Positions 1 through 10,527 of a stretch of 64,000 bases of DNA are shown here, in pieces. The position numbers and the translations under genes are program-made. Position 1 is the stretch's first letter. The number at the start of each line of letters is the position of its first letter. A model generated the notes under the pieces. That model was not told the DNA's origin. It saw only the letters and a program-made list of their open reading frames with translations, and ran no database searches. Source of the DNA: Hevea brasiliensis (taxonomy: Eukaryota > Streptophyta > Magnoliopsida > Malpighiales > Euphorbiaceae); contig NC_079502.1 of assembly GCF_030052815.1 (NCBI RefSeq), positions 62,001 through 126,000 of the forward strand, written 5' to 3'.

Positions 1-1090
1 CTTTATTGTTTAATTTTTTAAATTTAGTGATTTAATTTTATATTTTCAAAATTAGCCATTAATATTTTAATTCATTTATTCACTTTTAATATTTTCTAAG
101 CCAAATAAAAAAAAAGTTGAAATTTTAAAAGTTTTACCAATATTATCTATCAATAAAAATATATTTTTTAATATTCAACGAAAGAAAATTTTTAAATAAT
201 TTTTTAATTTTGCTTTTTTTTTCTATAAAAACATTTCATGGAAAAATTCATTTATTTATTTAAATAAATAAAATTTAGTCTTCTAAATATGCGTGTCAAT
301 AGCGAAGAGAATACGCTAAAAGAAAAGAGTTTTCTAGCCAACTGAAATAAGAAGATGACTTAGAAAAAAAAAAAAAGGCAAATTAATTTTTTTACTGTTC
401 TTATAAATAGGAAAAGTGTGCTCTAAAATCACATTCAACATTCATGATTGATTAGATATTTTTAAAGATAATTTTAATAATATTCAATTAAAATTCATAT
501 CATGTCGGTGAATAAATAATGTTTCAATAAATAAATGTTTTTGATGCATTGAGACAAGACCACCCAGCAAAGCCATGACGTCACTTTTATTATTGGCTTC
601 CCTGATTCTTAAGGCTTTTTTCAAAAAGGGGATTAGGAAAACTAAAAAAATTTATGAAATTTTATTGGGGTAATTTATAAAGTAGGCATAGGGCCAATGA
701 GGCCAATTACCTCACTGTCCCACTCTTAAAATTATTGGTTCTGTCCATATATACAATCAAAACTTCATACGAACAGACCACAATTATTTCAGCGTGGGGC
801 TCGCCAGCTACAGAGATTCTCTGACTTGCGCAGCTTTACACAGACAAGCCCCGCCATGCAGAGCCTTGCATATTTTTTTCTTCAGAAATTGTAAAGAGTC
901 AAAGAAGGCTAAGAAATAAAATGGCAAAACATAAGGCATAATCTCATAGTATTTAATACGTATATACATAGAGATTCACCTATTTAATGTGAATATCACG
1001 TATTTATATCAACCCCAAATACCTCAAGCTCATCACAATCACCCTCATCTTCTCTACTTGGCCGCAAAATTAAAAATTTTCAATACTAAA
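1..1090 (+). other. Upstream region of the first UGT
   Basis: AT-rich non-coding DNA with no convincing gene. Positions 467-583 closely match 2964-3068 upstream of the second UGT copy, which shows the two genes arose by tandem duplication including the promoter. The TGACGTCA block lies at 576-583, about 508 bp before the start codon, against roughly 150-230 bp for the other copies, so about 350 bp of extra sequence lies between block and gene here. Candidate TATA sequences are at 746-754 and 961-966; the second is nearer the gene but neither is proven. Confidence 0.6.
576..583 (+). promoter_or_regulatory. TGACGTCA bZIP/TGA-type site upstream of UGT 1
   Basis: The palindrome TGACGTCA lies in a block (about 561-600) with the order AGCAAAGCCA, TGACGTCAC, then TTATTGGCTT. 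The same block recurs upstream of every UGT copy in this array. TGACGTCA is a known core for plant bZIP factors (TGA/as-1 and CRE-like sites). Binding here is inferred from conservation, not shown. Confidence 0.55.
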
Positions 1091-2482
1091 ATGAAGAAAG
1101 CTCAGCTTGTGTTCATCCCCTGGCCCGACATTGGCCACCTTGTCTCAGAGGTGGAGGCAGCAAAGCTACTTCTTACCCACCATCAACAGCTCTCCATCAC
1201 AGTCCTTATCCTCAACCATTCTTCTGTCAACCCCAAAGTTCATAACTACATCGAATCGCAGCAAGCTTCCTTGTCTACTATATCCAATCGTCTCCGAATC
1301 ATTGATCTACCCAAAGGCGAGACTGACTTTTCTTTCGTTGAGAGACAGAAACCCCATGTCAAAGAAGCTGTGTTGAAGATTACTCAGTCTGAGTCAAACA
1401 TCGAATCGCCCCAGTTGGCTGGTTTTGTTGTCGATATGTTGTGCACGCCCATAATAGATGTGGCCAATGAATTTGGTGTTCCATCTTACATTTTCTTTCC
1501 TTCAAGTGCAGCTTCTCTTGGTTTATTGCTTTATGTTCAGAAGATTCATGATGAAGAGAAATTTGACCCCAACGAGTTTAAAGACTCAGATGCTACGTTA
1601 CCGGTGCCGAGTTTGGTAAACCCATTTCCTGCTAAGGTTATGCCTTTTGCGATATTAAGCAGAGAGTTTCCTTTTCTACTTAACAATGCGAGGAGGTTCA
1701 GAGAAACAAAGGGTATTATGGTAAATACATTTTTGGAGCTCGAATACCATGCGATCGAGTCTTTCAAAATGCTTCCCGTTTACCCTGTGGGACCTATTTT
1801 GCATTTGGGGTCGGATGGAACCAACGCTCACCAAGAAATCATGCAGTGGCTAGATGATCAGCCTCCATCATCAGTAGTGTTCTTGTGCTTCGGGAGCATG
1901 GGAAGTTTTGGTGAGGATCAAGTGAAAGAGATTGCATGTGCGTTAGAGCATAGTGGTCATCGATTCTTGTGGTCCTTACGGCGGTCACCATGTCCAGGTA
2001 TCGTAGCATCTACTTGTGACTATGAGGATCCACAGGAAGTCTTGCCGGAAGGATTCTTGGATCGAATGGCTGGAGTTGGAAAGGTAACGGGATGGTCTCC
2101 ACAAGCGGCTGTCTTGGCCCATCCAGCTATAGGAGGATTTGTTTCACATTGTGGATGGAATTCTGTGCTTGAAAGCATATGGTTTGGTGTCCCAATTGCT
2201 GCGTGGCCAATGTATGGAGAGCAACAATTTAATGCCTTTGAAATGGTAATGGAGTTGGGATTGGCAGTGGAAATTAAAATGGATTATAGGAATGACAGTG
2301 GAATAATTGTGAATTGTGATGAAATAGAGAGAGGAATAAGGGGTTTAATGGAGCATGATAGTGAGAAAAGAAAGAAAGTAAAGGAGATGAGTGAGAAGAG
2401 TAGAATGGCCTTAGTGGATGGTGGATCTTCATACTTTTGTTTAGATGGTCTCATAAAAGAAGTGATAGATAATTTAACATAA
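1091..2482 (+). CDS. UGT71-type UDP-glycosyltransferase, copy 1 (intact, 463 aa)
   Basis: Family-1 glycosyltransferase expected to transfer glucose from UDP-glucose to a small-molecule hydroxyl or carboxyl acceptor in the cytosol. The start is ATG 1091 (aaaATG), because the in-frame extension to 989 begins with GTG and carries no conserved sequence, while M-K-K-A-Q-L-V-F aligns with the other copies. Seen in the protein: catalytic-type His16 in the G-H motif, Asp115 in GFVVDM, a 44-residue PSPG box from Trp335 to Gln378 including HCGWNS 353-358, and GSMGSF near 268-273 typical of group E. There is no signal peptide, membrane segment or intron, and the length is normal for the family. It is first of a same-strand tandem array. 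The acceptor is unknown; the database-style label 'anthocyanidin 3-O-glucosyltransferase-like' should not be read as function. Confidence 0.93.
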   Translation: MKKAQLVFIPWPDIGHLVSEVEAAKLLLTHHQQLSITVLILNHSSVNPKVHNYIESQQASLSTISNRLRIIDLPKGETDFSFVERQKPHVKEAVLKITQSESNIESPQLAGFVVDMLCTPIIDVANEFGVPSYIFFPSSAASLGLLLYVQKIHDEEKFDPNEFKDSDATLPVPSLVNPFPAKVMPFAILSREFPFLLNNARRFRETKGIMVNTFLELEYHAIESFKMLPVYPVGPILHLGSDGTNAHQEIMQWLDDQPPSSVVFLCFGSMGSFGEDQVKEIACALEHSGHRFLWSLRRSPCPGIVASTCDYEDPQEVLPEGFLDRMAGVGKVTGWSPQAAVLAHPAIGGFVSHCGWNSVLESIWFGVPIAAWPMYGEQQFNAFEMVMELGLAVEIKMDYRNDSGIIVNCDEIERGIRGLMEHDSEKRKKVKEMSEKSRMALVDGGSSYFCLDGLIKEVIDNLT

Positions 2483-3215
2483 AATAATTGTATTAAAGTT
2501 TTTATTTTTATATATAGTTAGATAGTATTTCCATCAACTTATATGTATCTCATCGTTTAAATGAATTTATAATTATATTTTGAAGTTTTATTTATGTTGT
2601 ATTAAAAAATTAGTATTGAGTTTTAAACTATGCAAATTAAAAATGAGCGTAAAATGTAAATATATAAAATTAATTTATTATTTGATATATATATATAATG
2701 TCGTAAATACATATTGAAGTAAATTTAAATAAGAAAAATATGTGAATCAAATTATATTATGACTATAGGTGGCAAAAAATTTTGTGGTAAAATATACAAA
2801 ATCATCAATAAAATCTAAAAAAGCAACAAATATGGGTTTGTTTTTCATCGTTAAAAATCTATTAAATGCAATGAAAAATATTTTGGTCCTCTTAAAATTA
2901 ATACTTAAATATTATCTTTTAATTTCTGCCGTTAAATATTTGCAAATTCATTTTTTAAATGTTATCTTTCAATTAAAATTCATATCATGTTGGTGAATAA
3001 ATAATGTTTTAATAAATAAATGTTTTTGATGCATGGAGATAAGACCACCCAGCGAAGCCATGACGTCACTTTTATTATTGGCTTCCATGATTCTCTTTCC
3101 TTGCAGCGACTTCCAGCACGAAGCACAAGTAGCTAGTGCAGCTACAAAGACAAGTACCACAAGTTCAATCTTTCTTCGATCCTTGGCAGCAAAACGATAC
3201 AATAACTTTAGTAAA
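2483..3215. other. Spacer between UGT copies 1 and 2
   Basis: AT-rich 3' flank of copy 1 followed by the promoter of copy 2. No gene is seen. Positions 2964-3068 repeat the upstream block of copy 1 (467-583) with few differences. The leader just before the copy 2 start contains the shared sequence around ggcagcaaaa found before most copies. Confidence 0.6.
3061..3068 (+). promoter_or_regulatory. TGACGTCA site upstream of UGT 2
   Basis: Perfect TGACGTCA 148 bp before ATG 3216, in the block agcgaagcca-TGACGTCAC-ttttattattggctt. It is retained although the gene downstream is broken, which suggests recent inactivation. Confidence 0.55.
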
Positions 3216-4624
3216 ATGGAGAAAGCACAGCTGGTGTTCGTCCCCTGGCCTGGTATGGGCCATCTTGTATCCGCAGTGGAGCTAGCAAAGCATATTCTCA
3301 CCCGCGACCACCGACTCTCCGTCACTGTCCTTATCCTCCAGCTATCTTTCATCAACTCCAAGCAGGTTCATAACTACATTGAATAGCTTCAAGCTTCCTC
3401 CTCCACTATATCCAATTCTCTCCGATTCATTGTTTTGCCGAAAGATGAGCCTGAATTATTTAATTTCACTTCTTTTATCGAGAGACAGAAACCCCATGTT
3501 AAAGAAGCTGTGTTAAAGATCATTCAATCAGAGTCGACCACTGACTCGCCTTCACCTCGACTGGGAGGTTTTGTTTTAGATCTGTTTTGCGCGCCGATGA
3601 TTGATGTGGCTAACGACTTTGATGTTCCGTCTTACATTTACTTTACTTCAAGTGCAGCTTTTCTTGGTCTGATGCTTTATTTACAGAAGATTCATGATGA
3701 AGAGAAATTTGACCCCATTGAGTTCAAGAACTCGGATGCTGAGTTACCAGTACCGAGCTTAGTAAACCCATTTCCTGCAAGGGTTATGCCTTATGCGATG
3801 TTAAGAAGAGAGTTGCTTTCTCCTACATTAGAGAATGCAAGAAGATATAGAGAAGTTAAGGGTATCATCGTAAATACATTTTTGGAGTTCGAATCCTATG
3901 CGATTCAGTCTTTAAAAATGCCTCCTGTGTATCCTGTGGGACCCATTTTGGATATTGGGTCGGTCGGAAGCAACGCACCCCAGGAAATAATGCAATGGCT
4001 TGACAACCAACCTCTTTCATCAGTAGTGTTCTTGTGTTTTGGAAGCATGGGAAGTTTTAGCGAGGATCAAGTAAAAGAGATTGCATGTGCGCTAGAACAC
4101 AGTGGGTATCGATTCTTGTGGGCCCTCCGCCGACCACCACTTCCGGGAAAACTAGCATCTCCGAGTGACTATGAGGATCCACAAGAGGTTTTGCCTGAAG
4201 GATTCTTGGATCGAACAGCTGGAATTGGAAAGGTGATAGGGTGGGCTCCACAAGTTGCCATCTTGGCCCATCAAGCTGTGGAGGTTTTGTATCGCATTGC
4301 GGGTGGAATTCTGTGCTGGAGAGCATATGGTTTGGGGTTCCAATCGCCGCGTGGCCAATATATTCAGAGCAACAACTTAATGCATTCGAGATGGTGTTTG
4401 AGTTAGGATTAGCAGTGGAGATTAAAATAGATTATAGTAAGGACAGTGAAATAATTGTGCAGTGTGATGAAATAGAGAGAGGGATAAGGTGTTTGATGGA
4501 GCACGATACTGAAAAAAGGAAGAAAGTTAAGGAAATGAGTGAAAAAAGTAGAAAGGCTTTAATGGAGGGTGGATCTTCATACTTTTGGTTAGGTCATTTC
4601 ATAAGAAATGTTATGGATAATTAA
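3216..4624 (+). pseudogene. UGT71-type glycosyltransferase, copy 2 (nonsense + frameshift + MITE)
   Basis: Related to copies 1 and 3 over its full length from ATG 3216. Codon 57 is TAG (3384-3386) where the other copies have Ser in the motif HNYIES. The frame then stays open to about 4280, where one base is missing in the Val-Gly pair just before the [10 protein letters not shown] part of the PSPG box. The rest of the box and the C-terminus continue in the next frame to 4624. The stop TAA at 4622-4624 is not ancestral: a hAT-type MITE starts at 4622, and the original last codons and stop are found beyond it at 5146-5160. Otherwise the sequence is little decayed, so inactivation looks recent. 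A truncated product would lack the donor-binding domain. Confidence 0.92.
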
Positions 4625-5143
4625 GGGTTAGCACTTGATTTAAATTGAATCAGATTGAATCGAATTAAATTAAATGATGAAAATTGAATTATAAATTTTA
4701 AAAATCAAATCGACTGAAATGGATGAAAAATTGAATCGAATCAAATTGTTTTATTTTGATTTGGTTCAGTTCAAAGTGATCGGTTTTAATTTTTAATTAT
4801 TTTTTAATATAAATTTGATTTTTAAGTTATTTGATTTGATTTTGATATTGATTTAAACCTAATAATCATTAATCAATAAAATTAAATAATTTACATATAT
4901 AAAATTACATATAATTCATAAATATCTCATAAAAATAAATTAATTAAAAAAATAATAAAATTGTTCAGTTTGATTCTGTTTAATTGATTTTTTTTTTCTC
5001 TTTAAAATTGAATCGAGCTAAAATAATTAAAATTTTTATAATATAAAATAAAATCAAATTTAATAAAATTATCTTAAAAATTACATTAAATTATCAAATT
5101 AAAGTGATTCGATTCGGTTTAAACTGAATAATACTCATTCATA
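4622..5143. mobile_element. hAT-type MITE inside the 3' end of UGT copy 2 (522 bp)
   Basis: The ends read TAAGGGTTAGCA on the left and, reverse-complemented, TATGAATGAGTA on the right: 8 of 12 positions match, and both fit a TAGGGGTGWGCA-type hAT terminus. It is flanked by an imperfect 8-bp duplication, tggataat (4614-4621) and ttgacaat (5144-5151), 6 of 8 identical. No coding sequence is present. The interior is rich in gattcaa/ttgaatc-like motifs on both strands, so it can fold back. It belongs to the same group as the element at 45423-45933 but is more diverged, hence older. Confidence 0.72.
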
Positions 5144-5577
5144 TTGACAATTTGACATAAAATAATAATAAAAAAATTGCAATGAAAATTTTATTTTAAA
5201 ATTTATATCACTTTAATTTTTATCGATATATATAATTTTTGTAAAAAAAAAACTATTAATTATCTATATGGGTGAATAAATAATATAATATTTTAATAAA
5301 TAAATATTTATCTATAAAAGCCAGACTACCATTATTGAGTTATATAAAAATAAGAGTCTCGTTGAACTTATCATAATTTTAATAATGATCCCTTTCAGTA
5401 AAGGCTACTTAGCGAAGCCATGACGTCATTTTTATATTATTATACGTTCACGGCTCTTTCCTTATGGCGACGTCCAACACTGAACGCAATTAGCTAGTGC
5501 GCTGCTACACATAATACCACAAACTCATTCTTATCTTCTACACTTCGGCAGCAAAACAATACAGTGTCTTTTGTAAA
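5144..5577. other. Displaced end of UGT copy 2 and promoter of copy 3
   Basis: Positions 5146-5160 read Asp-Asn-Leu-Thr-stop and match the last codons of copy 1, so this is the original C-terminus of copy 2 pushed away by the MITE. The rest is AT-rich spacer. Positions 5265-5320 repeat the gtgaataaataat motif found upstream of copies 1 and 2. Confidence 0.65.
5421..5428 (+). promoter_or_regulatory. TGACGTCA site upstream of UGT 3
   Basis: Perfect TGACGTCA 149 bp before ATG 5578, preceded by agcgaagcca as in copy 2. The spacing to the start is nearly the same as in copies 2 and 56063. Confidence 0.55.
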
Positions 5578-6990
5578 ATGGAGAAAGCACAGCTGGTGTT
5601 CATTCCCTTGCCTGTTATGGGCCATATTGTATCCGCAGTTGAGGTCGCAAAGCTACTTCTGACCCGCGATCACCGACTCTCCATCACGGTCCTTATCCTC
5701 AACCTCTCTTTTGTCAACTCCAACCAGGTTCATAACTACATTGAATCGTTTGAAGCTTCCTCTTCCACTATATCTAATCGTCTCCAATTCATTGTTCTAC
5801 CTGAAGACGAGACTGAATTGTTTAATTTCACTTCTTCTATTGAGATACAGAAACCCCATGTTAAAGAAGCTGTGTTGAAGATCACCCAGTCAAAGTTAAT
5901 TGCCGACTCACCGGCACCTCGACTAGCAGGTTTTGTTATAGATATGTTTTGCACAACGATGATTGATGTGGCCAATGACTTTGGTGTTCCATCATACATT
6001 TTTTTTACTTCAGGTGCCGCTGTTCTTGGTCTCCTGCTTTATGTGCAGAAGATTCATGATGAAGAGAAAGTTGACCCTATTGAGTTCAAGAACTCAGATG
6101 CTGAGTTATCAGTACCAAGTTTAGTAAACCCATTTCCTGCTAAGGCTATGCCTTCTTCGTTGTTGAGTAGACAGTGGCTTCCTGTTTTACTTGACAACGC
6201 TAGAAGGTTCGGAGAAGCTAGGGGTATTATAGTAAATACATTCGTGGAGCTGGAATCCTATGCGGTTGAGTCTTTGAAAATGGGTGTTTACCCTGTGGGA
6301 CCCATTTTAAATGTGGGGTTGGATGGAAGAAACACTCACCAAGAAATCATGCAATGGCTTGACGATCAGCCGCCATCATCGGTGGTATTCTTGTGCTTTG
6401 GGAGCCAAGGAAGCTTTGGTGAGGATCAAGTGAAAGAGATTGCCTATGCGCTAGAGCGCAGTAGGTATCGATTCTTATGGTCCCTGCGACGACCATCCCC
6501 TCCGGGTCTCTTACCATCTCCAAGTGACTATGAGGATCCACAGGAGGTCTTGCCTGAAGGATTCTTAAATCGAGTGACAGGACTTGGAAAGGTGATAGGA
6601 TGGGCTCCACAAGTGACCATCTTGGCCCATCCAGCCGTAGGAGGATTTGTTTCACATTGTGGATGGAATTCTGTGCTTGAAAGCATATGGTTTGGTGTCC
6701 CAATTGCGACATGGCCAATGTATGCAGAGCAACAATTTAATGCCTTTGAAATGGTGACAGAGTTGGAATTAGCAGTGGAAATTAAAATGGATTATAGGAA
6801 TGACAGTGGAGTAATTGTGAATTGTAATGAAATAGAGAGAGGAATAAGAAGTTTGATGGAACATGATAGTAAGAAAATGAAGAAAGTAAAGGAGATGAGT
6901 GAGAAGAGCAGAAGGGCCTTAATGGATGGTGGATCTTCATACTGTTGTTTAGGTCGTCTCATAAAAAATTTTATGGACGATTTAACTTAA
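5578..6990 (+). CDS. UGT71-type UDP-glycosyltransferase, copy 3 (intact, 470 aa)
   Basis: Complete intronless gene starting aaaATGG. Key residues are His16 in MGH, Asp122 in GFVIDM, and a PSPG box Trp342-Gln385 with HCGWNS at 360-365. The N-terminal half shares features with broken copy 2 that copy 1 lacks: an extra Gln before VHNYIES, two extra residues in the SPAPRL segment, and FKNSDAEL. The C-terminal third instead follows copy 1 (KMDYRNDSG and onward), so the gene looks like a mosaic. ELELAV near 395 has Glu where the other copies have Gly. Cytosolic glucosyl transfer to a small acceptor is inferred from family; the acceptor is unknown. Confidence 0.93.
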   Translation: MEKAQLVFIPLPVMGHIVSAVEVAKLLLTRDHRLSITVLILNLSFVNSNQVHNYIESFEASSSTISNRLQFIVLPEDETELFNFTSSIEIQKPHVKEAVLKITQSKLIADSPAPRLAGFVIDMFCTTMIDVANDFGVPSYIFFTSGAAVLGLLLYVQKIHDEEKVDPIEFKNSDAELSVPSLVNPFPAKAMPSSLLSRQWLPVLLDNARRFGEARGIIVNTFVELESYAVESLKMGVYPVGPILNVGLDGRNTHQEIMQWLDDQPPSSVVFLCFGSQGSFGEDQVKEIAYALERSRYRFLWSLRRPSPPGLLPSPSDYEDPQEVLPEGFLNRVTGLGKVIGWAPQVTILAHPAVGGFVSHCGWNSVLESIWFGVPIATWPMYAEQQFNAFEMVTELELAVEIKMDYRNDSGVIVNCNEIERGIRSLMEHDSKKMKKVKEMSEKSRRALMDGGSSYCCLGRLIKNFMDDLT

Positions 6991-8933
6991 AATATTAGAT
7001 TTGGAACTTTCTCTTTGCTTCATAATAACAAAAGTAAAATTCCTTGATTGCTTATCAAAAAATTATAAATGTATTACTTTTTATTTTTAATATGCATACA
7101 CACATAGTTTATCTATTATTATTCCATCCTCTAAAATTTTTATTAAATAAAAAAAATATATAAATTATTGATACATGCCATTCTGCTCAAGTATAAAAAT
7201 ATGAATTTTTTTTGTTTAAATTCGATTGATCATAAATCTAAGATATAATATATATAATATGAATCACCTATTAAATATATATGAGACATAGAGACTAGAG
7301 AGAGAAGAGCAAAAATAGATTTATTGGAGTTATGATAAAGGCACAAGGATAAATTTGATAGAAATTAAAATCTCAATATGTATAAGGCTATACAATATAA
7401 TAAATAGCTAAAAGTATATTATATAATAAATTGCATATTAACCATTAACTTTAAAGTAATTAATAATTTAAGTGTAATTTTTAAATAGTAATTACATTAA
7501 ATTATTTTAAAAATTAAAATTAAAATCCAAATCAATGTATGTGATCATTTATTTTTTGAGAGAATTTTTATAAAATTATGATCATTAACCGAGTGTTATG
7601 GTAATATAGAGTTATTGTTATAAAATTTGGACTAATTCATGGTTGATCCCGTGAACAACACAAAAAATTGAGTTGGTTCTCTCATTGAACTAGATAAGAA
7701 ATTGACAGGAAAAAAATCAATTGATTCAGTGGTTGAACTGGTTATTCATTGACCCAATCACTCGTTGAGCTGATCGATTTAAAAATTTTAAAATTAAAAA
7801 TCTTAAAAATATCAATGATATGATATTTTAATATTTAAATTTATATTTAGTCAATGAATAAGATATTATTTAGCTAATATATTTTTATTATAGTAATACA
7901 AGAAATTTTATAAAATGATATTTATTTTTTATATTTATTTATTTCGTTTCATTCCAAGTGCTTTTTAAGTTTTTTCATAAGGAAAAAAGAAATAACAAAT
8001 AAACAACCTTATTTTTATATAAAAAAATTATTGGTTAAAGTATCTTCATATTTAATTAAGATCAAAAAAATATAATAAAAAAGAGATAAATATATTGGAA
8101 TGGCAACAGCAAAGGATAAAATTAAAAAAAAATCAATTAATATTTACTTTTTTAAAAAAGTAAGTGAAATGGTATAAAATTTTTTTTAAATATCACTTAA
8201 AATGAAACGAAAAGAGTAATATATACTTAATATTTTATAAAAAAATATTTTTATTTTATATATTAATTATAAATATTGAGAATAAAAAACTTAAAATTTT
8301 AATATTTTAATATTTTCAATATAAAATTTAAAAATATTATTGAGATATATGTAAATATAACTTGATAAATATTAAAATATTTATTTTAAAAATAAAATTT
8401 AGTTGATTAAACTATTCTAATTATATTAATAAGTGTAATATTTATAGTTAATATATATTTAATTAATTTGTAAAACTTTATTAGTTGAACCAGTGAACTT
8501 TTAACTCATTCTTCACGTAAGTTCTGAATCGAATTTAATATCCATAGAAAAATGTAATACAATGTTAAGTAATCGTTGATGTATATTGCGAAATTAAAAA
8601 AATATCACTGAATATATTCTCTTTTCATGGGCTCAATCACGTTTCGGAAGGTGGCGTAAAGGATAAGGTAGCCTAAAACGACAGAAACTCGCACAGAAGG
8701 ACTCCGACCAGCAAAGCCAAGACGTCACATGCATTATTGGCTCTAATAAATATATATTAATTAAAAATTAATTTTAAAATTAAATTTAATATATTTTTCA
8801 ATAATTTTTTCCCCAACAAATAGCCACCCTCAAGTACTACTTCAGCCACAAATACCTCAGCCTTATCGCGATCGTCCTCATTACTTATCTTCTACACTTT
8901 GCAGCAAAACTAAGAATACTCTATCAGTATAAA
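6991..8933. other. 1.9-kb AT-rich spacer between UGT copies 3 and 4
   Basis: No gene. Between roughly 7600 and 8540 there are stretches resembling ggttgaac/gttcaacc motifs near both ends, which may be an old non-autonomous transposon, but I could not find clean ends or a target duplication. The last 230 bp are the copy 4 promoter and leader, with tcctcattacttatcttc and gcagcaaaac shared with other copies. Confidence 0.5.
8720..8727 (+). promoter_or_regulatory. AGACGTCA variant of the UGT upstream site, copy 4
   Basis: The block ccgaccagcaaagcca-AGACGTCAC is present 206 bp before ATG 8934, with the first base of TGACGTCA changed to A. The ACGTCA core is kept. It marks the switch to the ccagcaaagcc version of the block, also found in the three right-hand copies. 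Confidence 0.5.
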
Positions 8934-10346
8934 ATGGAGAAAGCCCAGCTTGTTTTCGTCCCCGCCCCTGGTATGGGCCATATTGTATCGGCGGTGGAAG
9001 TAGCAAAGGTTCTTCTTACCCGCTGCCATCAGCTCTCCGTCACTGTCCTTATCCTCAATCATTCTTCTATCAACTCCAAAGTTCATAGCTACATTGAATC
9101 TCAGCGAGCTTCCTCCTCTATTGTATCTACTCGTCTCCGATTCATTGATCTGCCCAAAGATGAGACTGAATTATTGAGTTTCTTTTCTTTCGTCAACAGT
9201 CAGAAATCCCATGTCAAAGAAGCTGTGTTGAAGATCACTCAGTCTGACTTTGTGTCAAGCGTTGACTCGCCTCAGCTGGTAGGTTTTGTTGTTGATACAT
9301 TATGCGCGTCGATGATAGATGTGGCTAATGAATTTGGGGTTCCGTCTTACATTTTCTTTTCGTCGGGTGCAGCTTTTCTTGGCTTCATGCTTTATGTGCA
9401 AAAGATTTATGATGAAGAGAAATTTGACCCCACTGAGCTCAAGGACTCAGATGCTGAGTTGCAAGTGTTAAGTTTGATAAACCCATTTCCTGGTAGGGTC
9501 ATGCCTTCTGCAATGTTGAGCAAAGATTGGTTTCCTTCTATACTTGACAACATAAGAAGGTTCAGAGAAGCTAATGGTATTATAGTGAATACATTCTTGG
9601 AGTTGGAATCCTATGCGATTGAGTCTTTAAAAATGCCTCCTGTTTACCCTGTGGGACCTATTTTAGATATGGGGTCAGATGGAAGAAACACTCATAAGGA
9701 AATCATGCGATGGCTTGATGATCAGCCTCCATCGACAGTAGTATTCCTGTGCTTTGGGAGCAAGGGAACTTTTAGTCAGAATCAAGTGACAGAGATTGCT
9801 TGCGCCTTAGAGCATAGTGGTCATCGATTCTTGTGGTCACTGCGCCGACCGGCACCTCCGGGTCTCCTAGCATCTCCTAGTGATTATGAGGATCCACAAG
9901 AAGTCTTGCCCGAAGGATTCTTGGATCGAACTACTGGGATTGGAAAGGTCATAGGATGGGCTCCACAAGTGGCTGTATTGGGCCATCCAGCAGTAGGAGG
10001 ATTTGTTTCACATTGTGGATGGAATTCTATACTGGAAAGCATATGGTTTGGTGTCCCAATTGCCACTTGGCCACTGTTTGCAGAGCAACAATTTAATGCA
10101 TTTGAAATGGTGGTAGAGTTGGGATTGGCGGTAGAAATTAAAATGGATTATAGGAATGACAGTGGAGTAATTGTAAACTGTGATGAGATAGAGAGAGGAA
10201 TTAGGTGTTTGATGAAGCATGATGGTGAGAAAAGGAGGAAGGTGAAGGAGATTAGTGAGAAAAGTAGAAGGGCTTTAATGGAAGGTGGATCTTCGTACTC
10301 TTATTTAGGCAGTCTAATAAAAGATGTAATGGATAATTTATCATAA
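8934..10346 (+). CDS. UGT71-type UDP-glycosyltransferase, copy 4 (intact, 470 aa)
   Basis: Complete intronless gene. Seen: His16, Asp121 in GFVVDT, and a PSPG box Trp342-Gln385 with the variants VAVLGHPAVGG and WPLFAEQ. The acceptor-side N-terminal half differs from neighbours at several places (FSFVNSQKSH, QSDFVSSVDS, KDWFPSIL), so acceptor preference could differ. The upstream leader and promoter are closer to the copies at 56063, 59576 and 63363 than to copies 1-3, although a 44-kb transposon island now separates them. It ends in DNLS followed by an AATAAA signal at 10356. Confidence 0.93.
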   Translation: MEKAQLVFVPAPGMGHIVSAVEVAKVLLTRCHQLSVTVLILNHSSINSKVHSYIESQRASSSIVSTRLRFIDLPKDETELLSFFSFVNSQKSHVKEAVLKITQSDFVSSVDSPQLVGFVVDTLCASMIDVANEFGVPSYIFFSSGAAFLGFMLYVQKIYDEEKFDPTELKDSDAELQVLSLINPFPGRVMPSAMLSKDWFPSILDNIRRFREANGIIVNTFLELESYAIESLKMPPVYPVGPILDMGSDGRNTHKEIMRWLDDQPPSTVVFLCFGSKGTFSQNQVTEIACALEHSGHRFLWSLRRPAPPGLLASPSDYEDPQEVLPEGFLDRTTGIGKVIGWAPQVAVLGHPAVGGFVSHCGWNSILESIWFGVPIATWPLFAEQQFNAFEMVVELGLAVEIKMDYRNDSGVIVNCDEIERGIRCLMKHDGEKRRKVKEISEKSRRALMEGGSSYSYLGSLIKDVMDNLS

Positions 10347-10527
10347 AATAATTGTAATAAAGTTTAATTTTTATTTATAGTTAAATATTATTCATCAACT
10401 TATAAATTATATATATCAAAATTATTTTATTTTTAAAAAAATATTTCATTTAAAAATTACTATCAAGTATTTAATTATGAGAGTCGAAATTTCAATAATA
10501 AATTATAGATTACCTACGCCTAGAGAT
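10347..10527. other. 3' flank of UGT copy 4
   Basis: AT-rich 3' untranslated and flanking DNA with no gene. It runs directly into the copia LTR remnant that begins the transposon island. Confidence 0.55.
10356..10361 (+). terminator. Likely polyadenylation signal of UGT copy 4
   Basis: AATAAA 10 bases after the stop, in the motif ataattgtaataaagt. The same motif follows the stop of the copies at 56063 (57479-57484) and 59576 (60964-60969), so the 3' processing region was duplicated with the genes. Plant signals are degenerate and other sites may be used. Confidence 0.4.

Noticed and set aside
989..1090. Longer N-terminus for UGT copy 1 (34 extra residues)
   Set aside because: The extension begins at GTG, has no counterpart in the other copies, and overlaps leader sequence shared as untranslated DNA. 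ATG 1091 aligns with all other starts.
7600..8540. A third MITE or transposon in the spacer between UGT copies 3 and 4
   Set aside because: Some inverted ggttgaac-type motifs are present, but I could not define ends or a target duplication.
1091..10346. Naming the UGTs as anthocyanin or cyanogenic-glucoside enzymes
   Set aside because: Sequence supports the UGT71-like family only; acceptor specificity cannot be read from these motifs, so no gene symbol is given.
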